Positions 5,834 through 10,000 of a DNA stretch of 10,000 bases are shown piece by piece; the stretch's first letter is position 1, and each line of letters begins with the position of its first letter. Below the pieces are notes generated by a model. It was not told the origin of the DNA. It did not search any database and saw only the letters and a program-made list of their open reading frames with translations. The stretch is taken from positions 1 through 10,000 of the forward strand of contig JAIWOG010000331.1 of assembly GCA_020217035.1 (NCBI GenBank). Reading direction: 5' to 3'. Source of the DNA: Magnetospirillum sp. (lineage in GTDB: Bacteria > Pseudomonadota > Alphaproteobacteria > Rhodospirillales > Magnetospirillaceae). Made by a program: the position numbers and the translations under genes.

Positions 5834-7496
5834 GGCTGGCCTCGGCGTCCTGGGGTTTGGCGGCCAGCCGGGGAACCGGCTTGGTGCCCAGATCCAGCAA
5901 CAGGCTGGCGCCGCGGGCGATGGCCGGGTCGTTGCCGCAGATGATCAGGGTGCGTCCCTCGGCGCAGAGACGGCGCAGGGTGTCGTAAAGCCCTTGGCGG
6001 GCCTCGCCGTCCAGGACAGTGCTGGGATCGTCGAACAGACACAGCCGGCCGCCGCCGGCCAAAGCACGGGCCAGGGCCAGACGGTGGCGCAAGCCGGGGG
6101 GCAGCCGGCGTCCGCCTTGTTCGATCAGGGTCTGCAGCCCGTTGGGGGTGGTGTCCAGCCAGGGTTTCAAGCCGGCTTCGGCGATGGCCCGGTACAGGCA
6201 GGCGTCGTCCAGGTGGTCGCGGCCCAGCCGCAAATTGTCGGCGACGCTGCCGTCCAGGAATTCCGGCTGCTGCGGCACGTAGCACACTTGCTGGCGCCAC
6301 CATTCGTGGCTGAGTTGACGCAGGTCCAGCCCGTCCACCAGGATGCGGCCACGCAGCGGCTCGGCCAGTCCCAGCAGCAGGCGGGCGAACAGCGTCTTGC
6401 CCGAACCGCTGGGGCCGACCACCACCAGCACGCCGCCGGCGGGCAGGGTCAGGCTGACATGCTCGGCCAAGGGCGCCACCGCGCCGGGATGGGCGAAGCT
6501 CAGATCCTGCAATTCCAGGCGCCCCTGGAAGCTGGTCAAGGCGTTGCCGTTGACCTGTTCGCGCGGCAATTGCGCCGCTTCGCGCAGCAATTTCAGCGCG
6601 GCGGCGGCCCGCGCCATGGGTTCGGCCAGTTGCGCCAGCCGCAGGAACGGCGCCATGGCGCGGCCGGCCAGGATGTTGGCGCCGATCAACTGGGCGGTGG
6701 TCAGGCTGCCATCGACGCACAGCACCGCGCCATAGGCGATGATCGCCACCGTCTGCGCCCCGGTCAACAGCGCCGAGGCCGCCGACACCATGCCCTGGAT
6801 CGAGGCGCTGTCGTCGCCATGGCGGGCCAGGTCCTGACGGGCCTGCTGCCAGCGGCGGGCCAGCCAGCCAGCCGCGTTGAAGACGCGGACGGTGTCGATG
6901 GCGTTGCTGTCTTCGGCAAGAACGCGCATTTGCCGTTCGCAGCTCTGCGCCTTGCTGATCCGGGCGCGGTACCAATGTTCCCCCGCCAGGGTCAAGCCGG
7001 CGGTCAGCGCCAGGAACACCAGGGCGATGACACCCAGGGACGGGCTGATCAGCAGCAGCGCCAAAAGGGTGATGGCGGCGAAGGGCACATCCAAAAGCGC
7101 GGTCAGGTTGGCGGCGCTGTGGGTGCGGTCCAGGGTTTCCACCGCCCGCAGGATCTCGTCACGCCGCCCGCTTGGCATGCGGTCGAATATGGCGGCCTTG
7201 ACCCGCAGCAAGGCGGCGAAGCCGGCCTCGCCGCGTTGGGTGCCATCCGCTTCCAAGGCTTCGGCGGCCAGACGGCGCCGCGCCAGACGCAAGCCGAATT
7301 CGGCGGCCAGGGCGACAACCATGCCCAAGGACAGGGTCACCAGGGTGGCGGTGACCCCATAGGGCACATAGCGCCCCAGCACCAACATGACGAAGATTGT
7401 GCCGGCCAGCCCCAGCAGGTTGATCAACAAAGATGCCGCCAGCAACTCGGCCAGCAAACGGGGACGGGTGGCCAGACCACGCAAAAACGACGTCAT
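5826..7496 (-). CDS. Type I secretion ABC transporter (permease-ATPase) with degenerate nucleotide-binding domain
   Basis: The product is 556 aa, a PrtD/LapB-like exporter half with membrane segments near residues 17-39, 48-68, 134-170 and 236-285, followed by an ATPase domain (about 325-540). There is no N-terminal C39 peptidase-like domain, so it is not of HlyB type. Walker A is intact (GPSGSGKT, 361-368), and so is the Q-loop (YVPQ, Q409). The signature reads LPPGL (465-469) instead of LSGGQ. Walker B ends in LCLFDDP, so the catalytic Glu is Asp490. The H-loop reads IICGND, so the switch His is Asn522. Three conserved catalytic features are thus altered together in an otherwise full-length, unbroken frame. 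As the only ABC gene here it should drive export of the RTX protein encoded upstream, alone or paired with an unseen ATPase. Ribosome site AAGGGA; starts 15 bases after the TolC-like gene. Confidence 0.92.
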   Translation of the reverse strand: MTSFLRGLATRPRLLAELLAASLLINLLGLAGTIFVMLVLGRYVPYGVTATLVTLSLGMVVALAAEFGLRLARRRLAAEALEADGTQRGEAGFAALLRVKAAIFDRMPSGRRDEILRAVETLDRTHSAANLTALLDVPFAAITLLALLLISPSLGVIALVFLALTAGLTLAGEHWYRARISKAQSCERQMRVLAEDSNAIDTVRVFNAAGWLARRWQQARQDLARHGDDSASIQGMVSAASALLTGAQTVAIIAYGAVLCVDGSLTTAQLIGANILAGRAMAPFLRLAQLAEPMARAAAALKLLREAAQLPREQVNGNALTSFQGRLELQDLSFAHPGAVAPLAEHVSLTLPAGGVLVVVGPSGSGKTLFARLLLGLAEPLRGRILVDGLDLRQLSHEWWRQQVCYVPQQPEFLDGSVADNLRLGRDHLDDACLYRAIAEAGLKPWLDTTPNGLQTLIEQGGRRLPPGLRHRLALARALAGGGRLCLFDDPSTVLDGEARQGLYDTLRRLCAEGRTLIICGNDPAIARGASLLLDLGTKPVPRLAAKPQDAEASHA

Positions 7497-7511
7497 ATCC
7501 CCGTCCCTTGA

Positions 7512-8810
7512 TCAGCGGATGGCGTTCTCGTCCAGTTGTCCCATGGTTGACAGCAAAGTGAAAGCGGCGATGGCGACGTCGGCCTCGGCGGCGGCGGCGT
7601 CGGAATTGGCGCGGATCAGCGCGGTTTCGCCGGTCAGCACGTCGATCAGCGAGCGGTTGCCCAGCTTGCGTTCCTTGCGGGCCAGTTCCAGGAACTCGTT
7701 GGCGATGTTGGACTGGTTCTTCAGGTAATCGGCCCGCGATTGCTGGGTGGCCAAATTGTTCCAGGCGTTGCGCACCTGTTCTTCCACAGTGTCGTGGGCA
7801 TCGGCCAGCCGATGGTTGGCGGCGGTGACCGCGCTGTCGGAGGCGCGCAGCGAGTTGACGGCGGTGAAGCCCAGGTTGAAGGGATAGCTCAGTTCCACCT
7901 TGGCCACCTGTTCGGTCTGGTTGCCCATGGTGCCGCCGTAATTCTGCTTGTTGCGGGCCTCGCCGATCAGGTCCAGGCGGGGATAGAATTGCGACGCCTC
8001 GGTGGCCTGCGACGCCTTGACCGCCGAATCGGCGGCCAGTTGCGCCAGCTTCAACTGGATCGAGCCTTGCTTGGCGGTGGCGATGGCGCCGTCCAACTCG
8101 GCGGGCAGCATGTCGCGTGGCACCGGCGGCAGGGCCAGGGTGGACAGATCGGCGGGCGAGCGGGTGAACACGGCGCGGAAGCGGTTCTGCGCCAGATTCA
8201 TGGCGCCCTCGGCGGCGACCCGGTCGGCCTCGGCGCGGGCCAGTTGCGACTTGGCCTGCAACACGTCGGTGGCCAGACCCGAGCCGCGATCGACGCGGGC
8301 CTGTTCCAGGCCGGTCTGCTTGCGGATGTTGCTTTCCGATTCGCGGGCGAAGGCCAGTTGCTTGCTGGTGCGCACCAGGTTGATATAGGCGGTCACCGCG
8401 TCCAGCACCAGGGCCTGGCGGGCGCCGGTGCGGCTGGTCTCGGCCTGGATCTTGGCCAGTTCCGCCTTGTCGATGTTGGCGTTGGCGGCGCCGAAATCCC
8501 ACAGCATCTGCTTGATCTGCACTTCATAACGCTTCAGATAGGCGTCGGTGTCGACGCTGCCGCTGGGCTTGTTCTGGCTTTCATGGCCGTAATCGATGGT
8601 GGTGGTCAGCGTCGGATACCACGAGCCGCGGGCCACCTCGACCAGGTTGGCGGCGCCGGTGACGTCGGCCTCGGCCGCCTTCATGCGGTTGTGGCCGGGC
8701 AGCATCTGGTCCAGCATCTCGCGCAGGCTCTCGGCGTGGGCCGTGGAAGCGACCGGCAGCAAACCGAGACCGACCAGCAAGGCGGCGGCGACGTGAACAC
8801 GAAAAGCCAT
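7512..8810 (-). CDS. TolC-family outer-membrane channel of the type I secretion system
   Basis: The product is 432 aa. Residues 1-26 are a signal peptide ending AHA|ES. The mature protein has the two-fold TolC/OEP architecture. Two homologous halves of long amphipathic helices (KQLAFARESESNIRKQTGLEQARV in the first, ending near 200; SRADYLKNQSNIANEFLELA in the second) each carry a beta-hairpin part (for example WYPTLTTTIDYGHE and FYPRLDLIGEARNKQ). The closing LGNRSLIDVLTGETALI block is typical of exporters of the AprF/PrtF/TolC group. It forms the trimeric outer-membrane duct that receives substrate from the ABC-HlyD complex. Having it encoded between substrate and transporter indicates a dedicated channel rather than a shared housekeeping TolC. 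The ribosome site AGGGGA lies ten bases upstream; it starts 29 bases after the RTX gene's stop. Confidence 0.93.
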   Translation of the reverse strand: MAFRVHVAAALLVGLGLLPVASTAHAESLREMLDQMLPGHNRMKAAEADVTGAANLVEVARGSWYPTLTTTIDYGHESQNKPSGSVDTDAYLKRYEVQIKQMLWDFGAANANIDKAELAKIQAETSRTGARQALVLDAVTAYINLVRTSKQLAFARESESNIRKQTGLEQARVDRGSGLATDVLQAKSQLARAEADRVAAEGAMNLAQNRFRAVFTRSPADLSTLALPPVPRDMLPAELDGAIATAKQGSIQLKLAQLAADSAVKASQATEASQFYPRLDLIGEARNKQNYGGTMGNQTEQVAKVELSYPFNLGFTAVNSLRASDSAVTAANHRLADAHDTVEEQVRNAWNNLATQQSRADYLKNQSNIANEFLELARKERKLGNRSLIDVLTGETALIRANSDAAAAEADVAIAAFTLLSTMGQLDENAIR

Positions 8811-8839
8811 GATCTGTTAATCCCCTGAATGCGCTGTAA

Positions 8840-10000
8840 CTAGGCCGCGATAACAATGTCTTGATAGGTCATGGTGCCGGATGTGGTGCTGAACTCTGCC
8901 ACTTGCACCATATCCGAGCCGGTGCCGTTGGCGCTGAACCACAAGGCCCCAGGACCACCGGCGGTCAGCGCGGCGAAGACGAAATGCTCGCCGCTGAAAT
9001 TGAAGGCCCCCATGTTGTTGGTGGTGGCGAACTCGCCGCTGGTGATCGCGGTGATGCCGCCCAGCGCCGCGCTGGTGAACAGGAAGGTGTCGCCGGAACC
9101 GTTGCTGAAGTCCAAGTTGTCGATGGTATCGCCGAATTCCGAAGAGGCGGTATAGCGGAACACGTCGTTGCCCAAGCCGCCGGATAATTGGTCGGCGCCG
9201 CCGCCGCCGGTCAAGGTGTCGTCGCCTTGGGCGCCGGACAGATTGTCGGCGCCGCTGCCCCCTTTGATGTTGTCGTCGCTGCTGGTGCCGATGATGGTGG
9301 TGGCGCTGGACCCGACGACGGCGATGACGCCTTGGTCGGAGGACGCGAAATTGTTCAAGGAGACGGCGCTTAGGTCGGCGGTGCCGCCGCCACTGATTTC
9401 CAGCGTCTTATCGATGCTGGTCCCGGTGCGGAAGGTTATGCCGGTGATCTTGCCGGCGCCCAACTGGCTGCCCAGAACGGTGACGGTGTTGGATGTGCCG
9501 TTGTTGTCGTCATCGACCCGCAATTGTTCGATGCTGCTCAGCGTCATCGCCGACACGTCCAAGGTGTCCAGGTTGGTGGTGATGATGTCGGTGCCGCCGC
9601 TGCCGATCAAGGTCTCGATGTCCGTCACCTTGACGGTGCTGCCGCTGCCGGTCAGGGTCACCGAATCGGCGCCGCTGCCGCCGACGATAGTCTCGATTCC
9701 GGTCACCGAGACGGAATTGCCGCCATCGGCCATGGTCAGCGAATCGGCCCCGGCGGTTCCCGACAACGACATGCCCGAGGCATTGGCGTTCAAGGTCAGG
9801 TCGATGGCGCCGCCGGCGATCATGTAGACCTCCTCGACCCCGTTCAACGTCACCGAATGGGTGCCGTTGGTGACCAGGTACAGCTTGTCGGTGCCGCCGC
9901 CCATGTTCAAATTGTCGTCGCCCAAGCTGCCGGTGATGCTCCATTGCTGGTCGCCGGTGGACAGCAAGTCGGACCTTTCGCTCAGCGCGCTGGACGAGAT
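8840..10000 (-). CDS. RTX-type exported protein, C-terminal part (5' end outside window)
   Basis: The last 386 codons are visible. The frame is open through base 10000, so the true start is to the right; a TTG at 9965-9967 is only an internal Leu codon. The visible protein is Gly-, Thr-, Ser- and Asp-rich and nearly free of Cys. Its first half is made of imperfect beta-type repeats carrying IETxxG-type strands followed by GxGxD-like turns. Then come four to five RTX nonapeptides (GGSGADNLS, GAQGDDTLT, GGGGADQLS, GGLGNDVFR), which bind Ca2+ and fold outside the cell. The last ~100 residues contain DTFLFTSAALGG, GALWFSANGTGSD and end in YQDIVIAA, typical of an uncleaved type I secretion signal with hydrophobic end. 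Being directly upstream of a TolC-like, ABC and HlyD set, it is the probable substrate. It could be an S-layer, adhesin or other surface protein; no catalytic domain is visible. Confidence 0.9.
   Translation of the reverse strand: MSSSALSERSDLLSTGDQQWSITGSLGDDNLNMGGGTDKLYLVTNGTHSVTLNGVEEVYMIAGGAIDLTLNANASGMSLSGTAGADSLTMADGGNSVSVTGIETIVGGSGADSVTLTGSGSTVKVTDIETLIGSGGTDIITTNLDTLDVSAMTLSSIEQLRVDDDNNGTSNTVTVLGSQLGAGKITGITFRTGTSIDKTLEISGGGTADLSAVSLNNFASSDQGVIAVVGSSATTIIGTSSDDNIKGGSGADNLSGAQGDDTLTGGGGADQLSGGLGNDVFRYTASSEFGDTIDNLDFSNGSGDTFLFTSAALGGITAITSGEFATTNNMGAFNFSGEHFVFAALTAGGPGALWFSANGTGSDMVQVAEFSTTSGTMTYQDIVIAA
9155..9289 (-). repeat. RTX calcium-binding nonapeptide block
   Basis: Five consecutive glycine/aspartate nonapeptide-like units (GTSSDDNIK, GGSGADNLS, GAQGDDTLT, GGGGADQLS, GGLGNDVFR) follow the GGxGxDxUx pattern, where U is a large hydrophobic residue. 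They form a Ca-binding parallel beta-roll that assists folding after export. The block is short compared with haemolysins, and lies directly before the C-terminal secretion region. Confidence 0.9.
9518..9940 (-). repeat. Degenerate beta-strand repeats in the RTX-type protein
   Basis: About 25-residue imperfect units recur: SVTLNGVEEVYMIAGG, SVSVTGIETIVGGSGADSVT, TVKVTDIETLIGSGGTDIIT, and a last divergent one with LSSIEQLRVDDD. Each has a V-x-V strand, an I-E-x-(I/L/V) strand and a G-x-G-(A/T)-D turn. They are more diverged than the RTX block and probably form a beta-solenoid stalk that extends beyond the window. Confidence 0.65.

Noticed and set aside
4610..5944. Plus-strand open frame (444 codons) opposite the HlyD-type gene
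   Set aside because: Antisense shadow; no domain and no ribosome site pattern, while the minus-strand frame is a full adaptor protein.
5826..7496. ABC gene considered as a pseudogene because of its degraded ATPase motifs
   Set aside because: The frame is intact and full length, Walker A and Q-loop are kept, and it is translationally coupled to the adaptor gene; this looks like a functional but degenerate half.
5832..7511. Plus-strand open frame (559 codons) opposite the ABC transporter
   Set aside because: It mirrors the whole ABC gene. Its product is Gln/Gly/Ala-rich with no recognisable motif, whereas the minus strand carries Walker A and membrane segments.
9965..9967. TTG as the start codon of the RTX-type protein
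   Set aside because: The frame stays open to base 10000 with sensible Ser/Leu/Ala-rich sequence, and no ribosome site precedes it, so it is an internal codon of a longer gene.

Overview
The window is GC-rich and densely coding. It looks like the chromosome of an alphaproteobacterium, probably a Rhodospirillales/Magnetospirillum-like organism. That assignment rests on the EtfA tail, the codon composition and the protein styles, and is an inference rather than an identification. Every complete gene lies on the minus strand. The only plus-strand gene is the end of etfA at the left edge. No stretch longer than about 75 bases is without a gene.

Layout from left to right: (1) 1-108, the last 35 codons of etfA on the plus strand, ending in a strong hairpin terminator. 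(2) 143-2401, a BglX-type GH3 beta-glucosidase on the minus strand, without a signal peptide. Its stop codon lies in the T-run of the etfA terminator. (3) 2472-3712, a compact three-gene minus-strand unit. It is read as a 75-aa exported peptide made of six Cys-containing octapeptides, then two exported proteins of 150 and 166 aa. The last two appear to be diverged paralogues sharing a C...CxxxC core. I cannot name a function. Periplasmic metal or thiol chemistry is my best inference. A candidate promoter resembling the Caulobacter ECF sigma-F consensus lies in front of it. (4) 3788-4525, a conserved uncharacterised 245-aa protein with two HxH motifs. (5) 4556 to beyond 10000, a type I secretion locus. 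In transcription order it holds the C-terminal part of an RTX-type exported protein (running off the right edge), a TolC-like outer-membrane protein, an ABC transporter and an HlyD-type membrane-fusion protein.

Working together: the ABC protein and the HlyD-like adaptor would form the inner-membrane complex and dock to the TolC-like channel. The RTX protein is the obvious substrate because it is encoded directly upstream and carries Ca-binding nonapeptides followed by a typical C-terminal secretion region. The most unusual point in this locus is that the only ABC protein present has a degraded nucleotide-binding domain. Walker A is intact, but the LSGGQ signature, the Walker B catalytic Glu and the H-loop His are all changed. 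This suggests either a partner ATPase elsewhere or an unusual ATPase cycle.

The two places most deserving a second look are the Cys-octarepeat/paralogue operon and the degenerate secretion ATPase.
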